From assembly GCA_028408365.1 (NCBI GenBank), contig JAOOLD010000009.1, positions 1 to 63,422 of the forward strand: a stretch of 63,422 nucleotides of DNA. Reading direction: 5' to 3'. The notes under the pieces are model-generated. The model had not been told where the DNA came from and searched no databases. It was given only the letters and a program-made list of their open reading frames with translations. Shown one piece after another: positions 42,842 to 53,979 of this stretch. Position 1 is the stretch's first letter; every line of letters begins with the position of its first letter. Made by a program: the position numbers and the translations under genes. The stretch is from Bacteroidota bacterium. GTDB taxonomy: Bacteria; Bacteroidota; Bacteroidia; Flavobacteriales; BACL11.

Positions 42842-45800
42842 TTATTTCACTAGAGATATTTTTCTACTGTATACTTTACCACTTTTAGATCTGATATTTA
42901 TAAAATATGTTCCTTTTTTTAATGCTCCCAAACTGAGTTTAGTGGAGTTAGTATTCTGATCGAATGATTTTATAATCATTCTCTCTCCTAAAACATTAAA
43001 TATGTCAACCTTATCTATATTCTCAAGTAAAATATTAATTTCATCAAATGTTGGATTTGGAAATATTTCTAAATCTCTAGTTTCCAAAGTATTAATATTA
43101 CTTACACAAGAGTCTACAATAATCTCAATTTGACCTGAAGAAACACATAAGTTTGAATCAACAGCAGTTAATGAATAAGTAGTCGTTTCATTTGGAACAT
43201 CAGTATATGTGGGTAGTAAACTAACAAAGTTTGCAACCTTGTACCAGTAATAAGATAAGAATCCAGGTGCTGTAAGAGTAATTGTATCACCAAGACAAAT
43301 AACATTTGTATTTAATCCTGTAGCAAATATGTTAACAGGAGTACTAGCAAGCACTATTACTTCAGTACTGACAAGGCTATCGCAGTAGCCTATTTGATAA
43401 ACAGTATCAATATATGTACCTGAGCTATAATATGTGCTATTCATAACTTGAACACTATCGCCAGAACAAATTACGAATGTTTGATATCCAACACTTGGTG
43501 CTATAAACTCAATATTACTAAAAACAATACTATCACATAAATTTGATGCAGTCAATGTATCAAATCTTGTTGCATTAGAGGTGTAAGTTTGTCCAGAAAT
43601 ACTAATTGAATCTCCCGCGCACAAAGCGTAGTTTACCAGCGACGAGAGAGGCTTAACTTCAATATCGTAGTAGAAATAATAATATTGATTGCCAACATTG
43701 GAAGATTGAATAGTCACAGATCCAACTGAGTAAGGATATGACCAAGAATTACCGTTTCCTGCATTACTTCTGTACAAGCCCGAATTTCCTCCATCAATAC
43801 CCAGTTCATAATCAGTACCTGATGGTACATAAAAATCAAAAACTAGTCTTTGGACTCCTGGATATACTGTATGAGTTATTGATTCTAAAACATTACCAGT
43901 ACTTCCTCTTAACTCAAATGTGACAGTGTTAGTATCTTGTGAATAAACATTTGCTGATTTAATTATACTCGGTAATGATGCATCTAAAACTAAAGCTCCG
44001 CTATAATTGCTAAATGCACCAGGAGCAATTGCTGTATCCAAAATACCACCATTATAAGTATTATAGCTCGCAGTTTGAATAGATAAGTTAGTTGTAACAA
44101 GGCTATCGCATCCATTAACATTTAATAATGTATCAATGTATGTTCCAGCTTGATAATATTGATTAGAGTGTAAATTCAAAGTATCACCAAGGCAAATTAT
44201 TTGGTTATTAGTACTACTAGAGCTTGAAACTGTCAATACATTTAGATTTGTTGTGATAATACTATCACAGCCATAACTTGTAAACAAAGTATCTATGTAT
44301 GTACCTGATGAATCGTAGCTGTTTCCATTAATTACATAAACTTCGCCATCGCAGATAATTTGGTTGTTTGTATATGTAACATTGGGATAAAAATTAACTT
44401 GAGAGTAAACTAAGCTATCACAACCTACTGATGAGATGAGTGTATCAATATACAGTCCTGAAGTTGTATATACATTACCCAGTAAATTTAAAGTATCTCC
44501 ATCACACAGATCATAAGTGCTTGGATTTGCTGACGGTCTCATTTCTATATCATAATAAAAATAATAATATTGATTACCGGCATTGCTAGATGTTATTGAA
44601 GCAAATGCACCAAAATCATATGGATAATTTACTCCTTGATTGTTCCTCCAAAGTCCTGAACCTGGAGTTGACACGCCAAGTTGAAGGTCATTAGCGGGCA
44701 TGACATCAAAATTTAATATAACTCTCTGAGGACCTGGTACCAATAAATGCGTAGTGTCTTGAAGAACATTTCCATTATTGTCTCTTAGTTCAAATGTAAT
44801 GGAGTTTGTGTCTTGAGAATAAACTAAACTTGATAAAATTTCAGTTTGTGAATAACAACTGAAAATTAAATATTGGCTTTGACTGTTATAATAACCACCT
44901 CCTCCAACAGTATTGTTTGAGATTCCATTAAAAATTGAATTGTATTGATCATAAACAACGACTTCAGTATAAACAATACTATCACAACCCAAAGTATTAA
45001 ACAAAGTATCTGTATAATTTCCAGTTTGATTATATGTAGAAGTACCAACAGTAACACTATCTCCTGAACATATTGTATAAGTGAAATAATTTTGAGTTGG
45101 AATTACATCTAAGCTAGTTTGGACAATACTGTCACAGCCATTAACATTTATTAAAGTATCTGAGTAATTACCACTATTTAAATAAAAAGAAGGACCTACA
45201 AATGCAGTATCACCTTCACAAATAGATAAGCTATTAACTGTAAATGAGGCAGAACTATTTTGTACAAAAAGGTCAGTCAAAATTATACTATCACAGCCAT
45301 TAACAGTAGTTAGCGTATCAAAATACACTCCAGTAGAGTCATATATATTAGTTCCAACTATTACTGATTGACCGCTACATAATGTATCAGAAAAAACAAT
45401 TGAAAATACTGGATTGACTGTTAAATTTGTTGTAACGATACTATCACAAGCAATGGACGACAATAAAGTATCTATGTATGTACCCGTGGAATCATAATTA
45501 TTTCCTCCAATAGAATAAGTTTCACCTGAACAGATATTAATATTGCTAACAAAGTTTTGAGATACAGCAATATCATAGAAGAAATAATAAAAATTAAATG
45601 GTGATCCAGAATTAGAAGATTTGATTGATAAAAGATTAGAAAAATCGTATGGATAATTGACTCCCTGATTGTTTCTATACATTCCGCTGTGTCCACCTGG
45701 CACACCTAACTCAAAATCGTTTCCTACAGGTATATCAAAATTAAGATTAACTCTATTTGCCCCTTGAACCAATGGAACAGTACTTGTTTGTAAAACATTA

Positions 45801-47425
45801 CCTCCGTTATCTCTGAGTTCAAAAGTATAATTGTCATTGGCTTGAGCATATATAGTTGCACTTTCAATTTTTGATGGCACAAAACAATCAAGTACTAAAG
45901 CTCTATTTCCAGAGTAGAAGCCACCACCTCCAACGGTATTATTTTGAATTCCTCCGTTAAATTGATTGTTGATTGTTAAGTTTAATACTAAGACTGAATC
46001 ACAGCCAACTGAATTAATTGAAGGCGAAGAGCTAGGTAATTCTAATATGTAATTTCTTGAAAATGTCTCATTGTCATCCTCCCACATGCCATTTAAGTTA
46101 TTCATAAAACCGTAATCTTGCCCATTTGGACTGCCAGCGTCTGTATAGTTGTCAGGTTGAGTTGGTAACCAATTTGTGTAAACAAGTGGATCACCGTTAG
46201 TCCAAACAAAAGTACCTTCATTTTGTTCATCATTAAGGCCAATCCAAACATATTCGTTGATTAGGGAGCTAATAAAATTATTTTCAGCAGTATCTGAAAT
46301 ACATACTAAAGAGCCTCCAAGTGAAGCACATATTGAATCTGCATCAGTCCAAACTTCGTTATTTTGTGAGATGTAGTAATGGCTACCTGCGTGTGTTCCA
46401 ATGAAACTAAAGCCAGATAAGCTAGCAGGTGAAGTTATCTGAGTGGTGTAATATGTACCACTTTGATAATATGTATTGCCTCCCCAATGAAAACTATCAC
46501 AGGCTATAACACTTGTGTATGTAGTATCTGAATTGTTAATTGTTAAATCTAAGACTACTAAACTATCACATCCATCGATATTTGTAAATAAACTATTATA
46601 GATCCCGCTTGTTGTGTAGGTATTACCAAGCCATGAATAGGAATCACATGAAGTAACTTGAATATTTGTTGTATCTGAATTAACAATAGTTATAAAAAGA
46701 TATGCCAAACTATCACATCCATTGACATTTGTCAATAAACTATCATACAGTCCACTTGTAGTATAATTATTTCCTAACCATGTGTATGAGTTACAAGATG
46801 TGATGTAGGATGTTGTCCCAAAATTTGTTTCAATTGTGAGATCTAATACAACAATACTGTCGCACCCATTTATATTTGTAAAAAGTGATGTATAAACTCC
46901 TGATTGAGTATAAGTGTTTCCATTCCAAACAAAAGGATCGCACGAGAATAAAGAAGAAAAAGTTGAATCATTGGTACAGTAAATACATGATCCGTCATCT
47001 ACAGTTGCAAGTGGGTCATAATTTATTGCAGTAGAGTCAGTACAACCAGATATTTGTTGGGCTGAAACAATAATTAATCCTTTCATTGGTGGACTTAAAG
47101 AAATATGTGGTGTGCAAATGAAAAAGTGAGATGTTGCACTATCAACAACTAAAGTACCTAATCCACTTCCTCCCATTGATGTCGATAAAAAATGAAAACC
47201 GACATTTGTTCCAGAAGTATTAGCAAGCCAACTAGCTTGATCAACTTCCTTAGCATCATGAAATCCATTCAAAATAAAATGAATGGTATCACCAACAACA
47301 CATTGAATAGTGTCGGGAGTAAAAATGTTAATATTGGATGATGCATTTATTGTGTAAGAATTCTGAGAGTTAGCTGTAAAAAACAAGACAAAGCTTGTAA
47401 ATATTGATAGTATTAGTTTTCTCAT
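42842..47425 (-). CDS. Giant T9SS surface protein: copper domain, C-type lectin and GCDS repeats
   Basis: A 1527-residue exported protein. Signal peptide ends at about 20. Residues 23-122 form a plastocyanin-like domain with a probable type 1 copper site (H56, C104, H107, M114). One ATVDDGSC module follows (128-148). The rest is a tandem of about 50-residue repeats of the type NTYT.SG.Y..F.N.NGCDS...LDLTI, with a C-type lectin domain (about 340-463; WIGLND, QPDN) inserted within one repeat, and three GG-SGLYRNNQG/YYYFYYDIE modules. It ends in a T9SS sorting domain. It looks like an adhesin, possibly glycan-binding. Confidence 0.8.
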   Translation of the reverse strand: MRKLILSIFTSFVLFFTANSQNSYTINASSNINIFTPDTIQCVVGDTIHFILNGFHDAKEVDQASWLANTSGTNVGFHFLSTSMGGSGLGTLVVDSATSHFFICTPHISLSPPMKGLIIVSAQQISGCTDSTAINYDPLATVDDGSCIYCTNDSTFSSLFSCDPFVWNGNTYTQSGVYTSLFTNINGCDSIVVLDLTIETNFGTTSYITSCNSYTWLGNNYTTSGLYDSLLTNVNGCDSLAYLFITIVNSDTTNIQVTSCDSYSWLGNTYTTSGIYNSLFTNIDGCDSLVVLDLTINNSDTTYTSVIACDSFHWGGNTYYQSGTYYTTQITSPASLSGFSFIGTHAGSHYYISQNNEVWTDADSICASLGGSLVCISDTAENNFISSLINEYVWIGLNDEQNEGTFVWTNGDPLVYTNWLPTQPDNYTDAGSPNGQDYGFMNNLNGMWEDDNETFSRNYILELPSSSPSINSVGCDSVLVLNLTINNQFNGGIQNNTVGGGGFYSGNRALVLDCFVPSKIESATIYAQANDNYTFELRDNGGNVLQTSTVPLVQGANRVNLNFDIPVGNDFELGVPGGHSGMYRNNQGVNYPYDFSNLLSIKSSNSGSPFNFYYFFYDIAVSQNFVSNINICSGETYSIGGNNYDSTGTYIDTLLSSIACDSIVTTNLTVNPVFSIVFSDTLCSGQSVIVGTNIYDSTGVYFDTLTTVNGCDSIILTDLFVQNSSASFTVNSLSICEGDTAFVGPSFYLNSGNYSDTLINVNGCDSIVQTSLDVIPTQNYFTYTICSGDSVTVGTSTYNQTGNYTDTLFNTLGCDSIVYTEVVVYDQYNSIFNGISNNTVGGGGYYNSQSQYLIFSCYSQTEILSSLVYSQDTNSITFELRDNNGNVLQDTTHLLVPGPQRVILNFDVMPANDLQLGVSTPGSGLWRNNQGVNYPYDFGAFASITSSNAGNQYYYFYYDIEMRPSANPSTYDLCDGDTLNLLGNVYTTSGLYIDTLISSVGCDSLVYSQVNFYPNVTYTNNQIICDGEVYVINGNSYDSSGTYIDTLFTSYGCDSIITTNLNVLTVSSSSSTNNQIICLGDTLNLHSNQYYQAGTYIDTLLNVNGCDSLVTTNLSIQTASYNTYNGGILDTAIAPGAFSNYSGALVLDASLPSIIKSANVYSQDTNTVTFELRGSTGNVLESITHTVYPGVQRLVFDFYVPSGTDYELGIDGGNSGLYRSNAGNGNSWSYPYSVGSVTIQSSNVGNQYYYFYYDIEVKPLSSLVNYALCAGDSISISGQTYTSNATRFDTLTASNLCDSIVFSNIEFIAPSVGYQTFVICSGDSVQVMNSTYYSSGTYIDTVYQIGYCDSLVSTEVIVLASTPVNIFATGLNTNVICLGDTITLTAPGFLSYYWYKVANFVSLLPTYTDVPNETTTYSLTAVDSNLCVSSGQIEIIVDSCVSNINTLETRDLEIFPNPTFDEINILLENIDKVDIFNVLGERMIIKSFDQNTNSTKLSLGALKKGTYFINIRSKSGKVYSRKISLVK

Positions 47426-47450
47426 ATTTAATTTTTAGTAAAAATAATTA

Positions 47451-50210
47451 TTATTTCTTTACAAATTGTTTTGTAATTTTTTCTGATTCATTTTTTACAA
47501 TAGCGAAATAAATCCCAGGCTTTAGTTGACTAATATTTTTATTGATTTTTATCTCTCCAGAGATTGATTTAATTTCCTTTGTTTCCATTACTTTTTTTCC
47601 TAATTCATCAATAATTGTTAATGACACAGTTTGGGGCTCATTAGACTTAAAGTTGATAAAAAGTTCGTTAGAAGCAGGATTTGGAAAAACGGAAATCTTT
47701 AAGCTTTCTTTATCCAGATTTTCAATTGCTAAAACATTATTTACATTATTCAAAGTAGTTTGATATATACCATTGCCATGAGTTGCAACTACCAGTCTAC
47801 CATCAATGGGTCTATATGTTAAAGTCTCAATAACAACATTTCCTATTGTATTTTTTCCTATTTGTTTCCATACAGTATTTTGGCCATCTAAATTGGCAGT
47901 ACCAAAAAGACCAACTGAGGTTCCAACCAAATATAGAGTGTCATTTCCTAAAGGAATTATTTCAGCTGTTCTACAAGAAGGTCCATTACCTGAGCCAGAT
48001 GGATTTTGTTCTAGATTACCAGCAACTTTTTCAAAGCTTGCACCACCATCTATTGAATGAAATACAGAATAAACACTGTAATTAGAATATATAACCATTA
48101 TTTCATCCGCATCAAGTGGATTGATAGCAATATCAGAACAATATGCTGTTGATCCTGTTGGAAGATTTATTTGATTTAAAGATGGATCTCCAACATTAGC
48201 ATTATCAATTCTGTATATATACTTATTTCTTGTACCTAAATAGACAATATTTGGTGGATTAGTTGAAGTTTCAATTACAGAAATTCTCAGTGATGGAGGA
48301 AATAAAGTATCAGAAAAGTGATGCCATCCAAAATCTGATCTGTTATGTGAATCATTATATGGAATATTAGCAATATCATTATTTCTCCATAAGTGATTAC
48401 CAGCTGCCCAATAGATTATATCAGAGTTATCGTCCATAACCATAGGATTTATAAACATGTACTTATTTGTGTCTGCTGAGGCTGGATCCATTCTTTGAAA
48501 AGATATTCTGTTTGCATTATTATCTAACTTCATCTTATACATAACTCCCCTTTGTATAGTCAAATAAAAATCCTCTTCGTTATCAGCAATTCCAGCGAAA
48601 GCACCATCTCCGTTAAAAGGCATTGTCCAATGATCAGTTGGGTTACCAGAAAAGGTTATAAAATTTCCATTATCCTGAAAGCCTCCATGTAAAAGATCAG
48701 AATTAGCATTTCTACTTAAAGTAGCAGCATAAAGCTGAGTAGTATAGTAACCATTGTTTAATGAGGTCCATTCAATCGTATCAGCAAAAATGTTATCACA
48801 ACGATACACACCACCATCTGTAGCACTATAAGCTACTGAATCATTTGATTTTAAATAAATAAGATCGTGTTGATCTGGATGATGATTTGGATATAGTCCC
48901 CAATTTCCATCGCCCTCATAAGAGCCTACCAAATATCCTCCACAGATATCAGTGTTGCTGGCTGTAGTAAATCCATCAGTTGATCTCCATAAATTGGTAC
49001 CTCCAATGATTATGATGTTTGGATCACTGGGATGAATTTTTATCATCAAATCATAACTACTTTGTGAATTAAAGTTGTCAAAAGATGTTGGGTTATTAGA
49101 AGGAATATTACTTGACAAGTCAGTCCAAATACCACCCGAACCAGTACCATTTCCACTTACATAATCATATTTCCAAAGTGATGTCCAAGTCTCTCCTCCA
49201 AAAAAAACATCAGTGTGTTGACCATAGCCATCGGTCTCAGCAGCTAAAAAATATATTTCATTTTCGTTTAAAGGATTTATTCCAATAGCAATTCTCGCAT
49301 AAATAGGCGGGAACATTGCGTCATTGATTTTTGTCCAATTTATCCCATCATCTGATCTCCAAATACCTCTGCCAGATGAACTACCGTCGCTACTTAATGT
49401 AGCATATACAACACCGTTTGTTGTAATTGCAACATTATTGTGATATGCATTACCACCATTTATTGATTTAGACCAAGAAGCTCCCCCATCTGCTGATCTA
49501 TATATTGATCCATAAGTAGCTGCATAAATAACATCCATTGAATCATTACTTGGGTCAGTGACAATATTCCAAATGAAATCAAAATCGTTGTCAAATGAGT
49601 GCGGGGTATTGGTAGCAGTATATGATAAAGAGTCCCAGCTCAAACCACCATCTATTGATTTGTAAATACCATTTCCCTGGTAATACGCCTCTCCACCACT
49701 AGCTGAGCTACCTCTTAATTCACCTGAGCCAAAATACCAAATATTTTCTTTTCCTGGTCTAGTATCTTGAGACACACATGTTACGTTATGTAGCTGATTG
49801 GGATGAGTTGTCATTAACCAGCTCATACCTGCGTCTGTTGAACGAAACATTCCTCCAGAGGCTCCACCTGCAAATAATATGTTTTCATTTGTTACATCAA
49901 TAGCTAAAGCTCTTGTTCTTCCACCTACATTGAACGGGCCTCTGTGAACCCAGTTTGCTTGTGAAATATTTTTTGCATTAGAAAAATTAACGCTTGGTAA
50001 AGTTTTAGCAAACGTTCTCTCTTTTTTATGTATATTTCTAGGAATTTGACCAGTTGCAGGGTCCATTAGTCTAATCTTTTCCCAAACTACTCTTTCGGTT
50101 GGATTATCAGATGGGTACATCTTAACTTTATTGTAATTTTCAACAATTGTCAAGTAAGATATTACAGAAATTATTATTGCAAAAATTGAAGGAAGAATTA
50201 TAAATCTCAT
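47451..50210 (-). CDS. Secreted Asp-box (sortilin/BNR-like) propeller protein with T9SS sorting domain
   Basis: A 919-residue exported protein with an N-terminal hydrophobic segment. Repeated Asp-box motifs (STDAGMSW, SIDGGLSW, SADGGASW, SIDGGASF) mark a beta-propeller of the sialidase/VPS10 type; catalytic sialidase residues are not evident, so it is likely a binding or adhesion protein. It ends in a type A sorting domain (ISVFPNPASNEL to ITKQFVKK). A -7-like box TAACTTTA (50228-50235) lies upstream, divergent from the icmF promoter. Confidence 0.78.
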   Translation of the reverse strand: MRFIILPSIFAIIISVISYLTIVENYNKVKMYPSDNPTERVVWEKIRLMDPATGQIPRNIHKKERTFAKTLPSVNFSNAKNISQANWVHRGPFNVGGRTRALAIDVTNENILFAGGASGGMFRSTDAGMSWLMTTHPNQLHNVTCVSQDTRPGKENIWYFGSGELRGSSASGGEAYYQGNGIYKSIDGGLSWDSLSYTATNTPHSFDNDFDFIWNIVTDPSNDSMDVIYAATYGSIYRSADGGASWSKSINGGNAYHNNVAITTNGVVYATLSSDGSSSGRGIWRSDDGINWTKINDAMFPPIYARIAIGINPLNENEIYFLAAETDGYGQHTDVFFGGETWTSLWKYDYVSGNGTGSGGIWTDLSSNIPSNNPTSFDNFNSQSSYDLMIKIHPSDPNIIIIGGTNLWRSTDGFTTASNTDICGGYLVGSYEGDGNWGLYPNHHPDQHDLIYLKSNDSVAYSATDGGVYRCDNIFADTIEWTSLNNGYYTTQLYAATLSRNANSDLLHGGFQDNGNFITFSGNPTDHWTMPFNGDGAFAGIADNEEDFYLTIQRGVMYKMKLDNNANRISFQRMDPASADTNKYMFINPMVMDDNSDIIYWAAGNHLWRNNDIANIPYNDSHNRSDFGWHHFSDTLFPPSLRISVIETSTNPPNIVYLGTRNKYIYRIDNANVGDPSLNQINLPTGSTAYCSDIAINPLDADEIMVIYSNYSVYSVFHSIDGGASFEKVAGNLEQNPSGSGNGPSCRTAEIIPLGNDTLYLVGTSVGLFGTANLDGQNTVWKQIGKNTIGNVVIETLTYRPIDGRLVVATHGNGIYQTTLNNVNNVLAIENLDKESLKISVFPNPASNELFINFKSNEPQTVSLTIIDELGKKVMETKEIKSISGEIKINKNISQLKPGIYFAIVKNESEKITKQFVKK

Positions 50211-50227
50211 TTGTTTGTTTTATTTCC

Positions 50228-50281
50228 TAAAGTTATCAATTTTTAATAATTTTTTAAATCATTCTTAAAAGTTTAAATTTG
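50228..50281. promoter_or_regulatory. Divergent promoter region, propeller gene and icmF
   Basis: Minus-strand box TAACTTTA (50228-50235) points to the propeller gene; plus-strand box TAAATTTG (50274-50281), a perfect TAnnTTTG, ends 10 bases before the icmF ATG. The 80-base gap contains nothing else recognisable. Confidence 0.55.
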
Positions 50282-50291
50282 CACTTAAATC

Positions 50292-53200
50292 ATGATAGAA
50301 GTCAAGTCATATAAACCTAAAAATAAAGTTAGAATAGTTACTGCTGCTTCACTTTTTGATGGTCATGATGCCGCAATAAACATTATGAGAAGAATCATTC
50401 AATCATCTGGTTGTGAAGTAATTCATTTGGGACATGACAGATCAGTAAAAGAGATTGTAGATTGTGCTATTGAAGAAGATGCAAATGCAATCGCACTAAC
50501 TTCCTACCAAGGCGGACATAACGAATTTCTCAAGTACATGTATGACCTATTGAAAGAAAATAACTCTAAGCATATTAAAATTTTTGCTGGAGGTGGTGGT
50601 ACTATTTTACCAGAAGAAATTAAAGAGTTAGAGGATTATGGAATTACAAAAATATACCATCCTGATGATGGAAGAAAAATGGGATTGCAAGGGATGATAA
50701 ACGATTTAGTATTAAAATCTGACTACTCACTTGGAGATAAATTAATCGGTGAAATCAAAGATATTGAAAACCAAAAAATTAAAAGTATTTCTAGGACAAT
50801 ATCAGCAGTTGAAAATTTTCCTAACAATCACAAAGAATTTATAAAAACCATCACTCATAAAGCAAAAAACAAAGAAATCCCTATTGTTGGGATAACGGGA
50901 ACTGGTGGAGCAGGTAAATCTTCTTTGGTTGATGAACTTGTAAGAAGATTTTTAAATCAATATGAGAGCATTAAAATTGGTATTATTTCCGTAGATCCCT
51001 CTAAAAGAAAAACTGGTGGAGCTTTGCTAGGTGATCGGATTCGTATGAACTCCATTAATTCTAATAGAGTTTACATGAGATCATTGGCTACCAGACAGGC
51101 TAATCTAGCTTTATCAAAGCATGTCAGTAAAGCCTTAGAAATTTTAAAAGTTGCAAATTTTGACTTGATTATTTTAGAAACTTCAGGAATAGGTCAATCA
51201 GACACTGAAATCACTGAGCACTCCTCACTTTCAGCGTATGTAATGACACCTGAATATGGGGCAGCCACTCAACTTGAAAAGATAGATATGCTGGACTTTG
51301 CTGACATTATAGCAATAAACAAATTTGATAAAAAAGGAAGCTTTGATGCTGTAAAAGATGTAAAAAAACAATTTCAAAGAAATAACAAGCTATTCAAAGA
51401 TAAAGTTGATAATATGCCTGTTTATGGGACAATAGCTTCTCAGTTTAATGATCCTGGAACGAACACTTTTTTCTACGAGCTTAATTCAATTTTACTAAAA
51501 AAAGGATTCGGAAAATTTAAGCTAAAATCTTTGAGCAGAAGCAACTCTGAAAGTGAAAAAATATATGTGATTCCTCCAAAAAGAGTTAGATATCTATCGG
51601 AAATAGCAGATAACAATAGAGATTATGACAAATGGGTGAATGATCAAAGTGAAATTGCAAAAAAACTATACGCTCTAAAAATAAGTATGGAGGTATTACA
51701 AAAAGACTCAGAAGCACATAACCAAATTCAATTGCAATATGAATCTTACAGAGAAAAATTAACTAAAGAGAACTACAATAATCTTCTGAATTGGTACAAT
51801 CTTGTTGAAAAATACAAAAAAGACATTTTTGAGTTTGATGTTAGAAATAAAAAAATTCAAATCCAAACAAAATTTCATTCACTATCAAACTCTAAAATTT
51901 CAAAAGTTGCTCTTCCTAAATTTGAAAGTTGGGGTGATATATTAAAATGGCTACTACAAGAAAATGTACCAGGAAGTTTTCCATTTACATCTGGCATCTT
52001 TCCATTCAAAAGAAAGGGGGAAGATCCAACAAGGATGTTTGCTGGGGAAGGTGGCCCTGAGAGAACAAATAAAAGATTCCACTTAGTCAGTAAAGACATG
52101 CCTGCAAAGAGACTTTCAACTGCATTTGATTCGGTAACACTATACGGAAATGATCCTGATGTCAGACCAGACATCTATGGGAAAATTGGAAACGCTGGAG
52201 TATCAATTTGCTGCCTCGATGACATGAAAAAACTTTATTCTGGTTTTGATTTGTTAAATAACTCGACATCAGTAAGTATGACAATCAACGGTCCTGCACC
52301 TATGATTTTAGCATTCTTTTTTAACGCGGCAATTGACCAACAATGTGAAAGGTATATTAAAGAAAATGGGTTAGAAGAATCAACTAGAAAAAAAATTAAA
52401 AAAATCTTCAAAGAAAAAAATCTCTCTGTTCCTGAATATCAAGGTCAGTTACCAGAAGGCAACGATGGGCTAGGGCTGATGTTGTTGGGTGTAACAGGAG
52501 ATCAGGTGCTCGACCAAAAAATTTACAATAAAATTAAAAAACATACATTGAAAAATGTACGAGGAACTGTTCAAGCTGATATTTTAAAAGAAGATCAAGC
52601 TCAAAATACATGTATTTTTTCCACTGAATTTGCATTAAAAATGATGGGTGATGTTCAGCAATATTTCATTGATAACCAAATAAAGAACTTTTACTCTGTT
52701 TCAATTTCAGGATACCATATTGCTGAAGCAGGAGCTAATCCAATTACACAGCTAGCATTTACTTTAGCAAATGGGTTTACATACGTTGAATACTACATAA
52801 GTAGAGGAATGAAAATTGATGATTTTGCAAGTAACCTTTCATTTTTCTTCAGCAATGGTATTGATCCTGAATATTCTGTAATTGGTAGAGTTGCAAGAAG
52901 ATTATGGGCCAAGGCTATGAAATTAAAATATGGAGCCAACAAAAGATCACAATTGCTCAAGTATCACATACAAACATCTGGAAGATCTTTACATGCGCAA
53001 GAAATTGATTTTAACGATATTAGAACTACGCTACAAGCATTATATGCAATTTATGATAACTGCAATTCTCTACATACAAATGCTTTTGACGAAGCTATAA
53101 CAACACCAACGGAAAATTCTGTCAGAAGAGCAATTGCTATACAGATGATTATAAACAAGGAATTAGGACTTACAAAAAATGAGAACCCATTGCAGGGTTC

Positions 53201-53660
53201 ATTTATCATTGAAGAACTCACTGATTTAGTTGAGGAAGCTGTACTCGTTGAATTTGACAGAATAACTGAAAGAGGTGGAGTATTAGGAGCTATGGAAACA
53301 ATGTACCAAAGAGGGAAAATACAAGAAGAGAGTCTTCACTATGAAAGTTTGAAACACAGCGGTGAGCTTCCAATAATTGGAGTTAATACATTTTTAAACG
53401 ATGATGGATCTCCAACCTTAACTAACAATGAAGTAATAAGAGCTTTTGATAAAGAGAAAAAATATCAAATTTTAATGCTTGAGATGTTTCATCAATTAAA
53501 TTTAGAAAAATCTGAGCATTTTATTGAAAAATTAAATTCAGTTTCACTAAAAAATAAAAATATTTTTGAAGAGCTAATGAATTCTACTAAATGCTGTTCG
53601 CTAGGCCAGATAACAAATGTTTTATTTGATGTTGGAGGTCAATATAGAAGAAACATGTAA
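50292..53660 (+). CDS. icmF: Fused acyl-CoA mutase (isobutyryl-CoA mutase, IcmF type)
   Basis: A 1122-residue three-part protein. An N-terminal cobalamin domain holds the B12-ligand His25 in DGHDAA (22-28). A MeaB-like GTPase has a P-loop GTGGAGKSS (203-211). The C-terminal mutase barrel carries [30 protein letters not shown]-type sequence around 567-595. Fusion of all three in one chain is the IcmF plan. The Phe in GIFPFKR agrees with IcmF rather than methylmalonyl-CoA mutase, so isobutyryl/butyryl-CoA isomerisation is favoured. It needs adenosylcobalamin. Confidence 0.9.
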   Translation: MIEVKSYKPKNKVRIVTAASLFDGHDAAINIMRRIIQSSGCEVIHLGHDRSVKEIVDCAIEEDANAIALTSYQGGHNEFLKYMYDLLKENNSKHIKIFAGGGGTILPEEIKELEDYGITKIYHPDDGRKMGLQGMINDLVLKSDYSLGDKLIGEIKDIENQKIKSISRTISAVENFPNNHKEFIKTITHKAKNKEIPIVGITGTGGAGKSSLVDELVRRFLNQYESIKIGIISVDPSKRKTGGALLGDRIRMNSINSNRVYMRSLATRQANLALSKHVSKALEILKVANFDLIILETSGIGQSDTEITEHSSLSAYVMTPEYGAATQLEKIDMLDFADIIAINKFDKKGSFDAVKDVKKQFQRNNKLFKDKVDNMPVYGTIASQFNDPGTNTFFYELNSILLKKGFGKFKLKSLSRSNSESEKIYVIPPKRVRYLSEIADNNRDYDKWVNDQSEIAKKLYALKISMEVLQKDSEAHNQIQLQYESYREKLTKENYNNLLNWYNLVEKYKKDIFEFDVRNKKIQIQTKFHSLSNSKISKVALPKFESWGDILKWLLQENVPGSFPFTSGIFPFKRKGEDPTRMFAGEGGPERTNKRFHLVSKDMPAKRLSTAFDSVTLYGNDPDVRPDIYGKIGNAGVSICCLDDMKKLYSGFDLLNNSTSVSMTINGPAPMILAFFFNAAIDQQCERYIKENGLEESTRKKIKKIFKEKNLSVPEYQGQLPEGNDGLGLMLLGVTGDQVLDQKIYNKIKKHTLKNVRGTVQADILKEDQAQNTCIFSTEFALKMMGDVQQYFIDNQIKNFYSVSISGYHIAEAGANPITQLAFTLANGFTYVEYYISRGMKIDDFASNLSFFFSNGIDPEYSVIGRVARRLWAKAMKLKYGANKRSQLLKYHIQTSGRSLHAQEIDFNDIRTTLQALYAIYDNCNSLHTNAFDEAITTPTENSVRRAIAIQMIINKELGLTKNENPLQGSFIIEELTDLVEEAVLVEFDRITERGGVLGAMETMYQRGKIQEESLHYESLKHSGELPIIGVNTFLNDDGSPTLTNNEVIRAFDKEKKYQILMLEMFHQLNLEKSEHFIEKLNSVSLKNKNIFEELMNSTKCCSLGQITNVLFDVGGQYRRNM

Positions 53661-53661
53661 T

Positions 53662-53979
53662 ATGATACTAGTAAACAATAACAATATCCCAAATAAAAAA
53701 ATTATTGAAAGTCTTGGCATCGTACAAGGAAGTACAGTTAGAGCTAGAAATGTGGCAAGAGACATATTTGCAAAAATTAGAACTTTGATTGGAGGTGAGA
53801 TCTCAGAATATACTAATCTTCAGAACAGTGCAAGACAACAAGCAATTGATAGGATGATAATCGAAGCTAAAAACAAAAATGCTGATGCAATCATTAATGT
53901 ACGAATAACTACATCCATGGTTATGCAGGGTTGTTCTGAAATACTTGCTTATGGAACTGCTGTTAAGCTCTCAGATTAA
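53662..53979 (+). CDS. YbjQ/UPF0145 family protein
   Basis: A 105-residue protein starting MILVNNNNIP with GIVQGSTVRARNV, a GGEI.EYT segment and the C-terminal AIINVRITTS...ILAYGTAV, characteristic of YbjQ/UPF0145 proteins, which form pentameric assemblies of unknown function. The ATG at 53662 is used rather than the TTG at 53617, which would lie inside icmF. It follows icmF by 1 base, and the next gene begins directly at its stop. Confidence 0.88.
   Translation: MILVNNNNIPNKKIIESLGIVQGSTVRARNVARDIFAKIRTLIGGEISEYTNLQNSARQQAIDRMIIEAKNKNADAIINVRITTSMVMQGCSEILAYGTAVKLSD

Noticed and set aside
42842-47425. CRISPR-like or tandem DNA repeats
   Set aside because: The repetition is at protein level (GCDS repeats) with diverged DNA and continuous coding; there are no spacer-like units.
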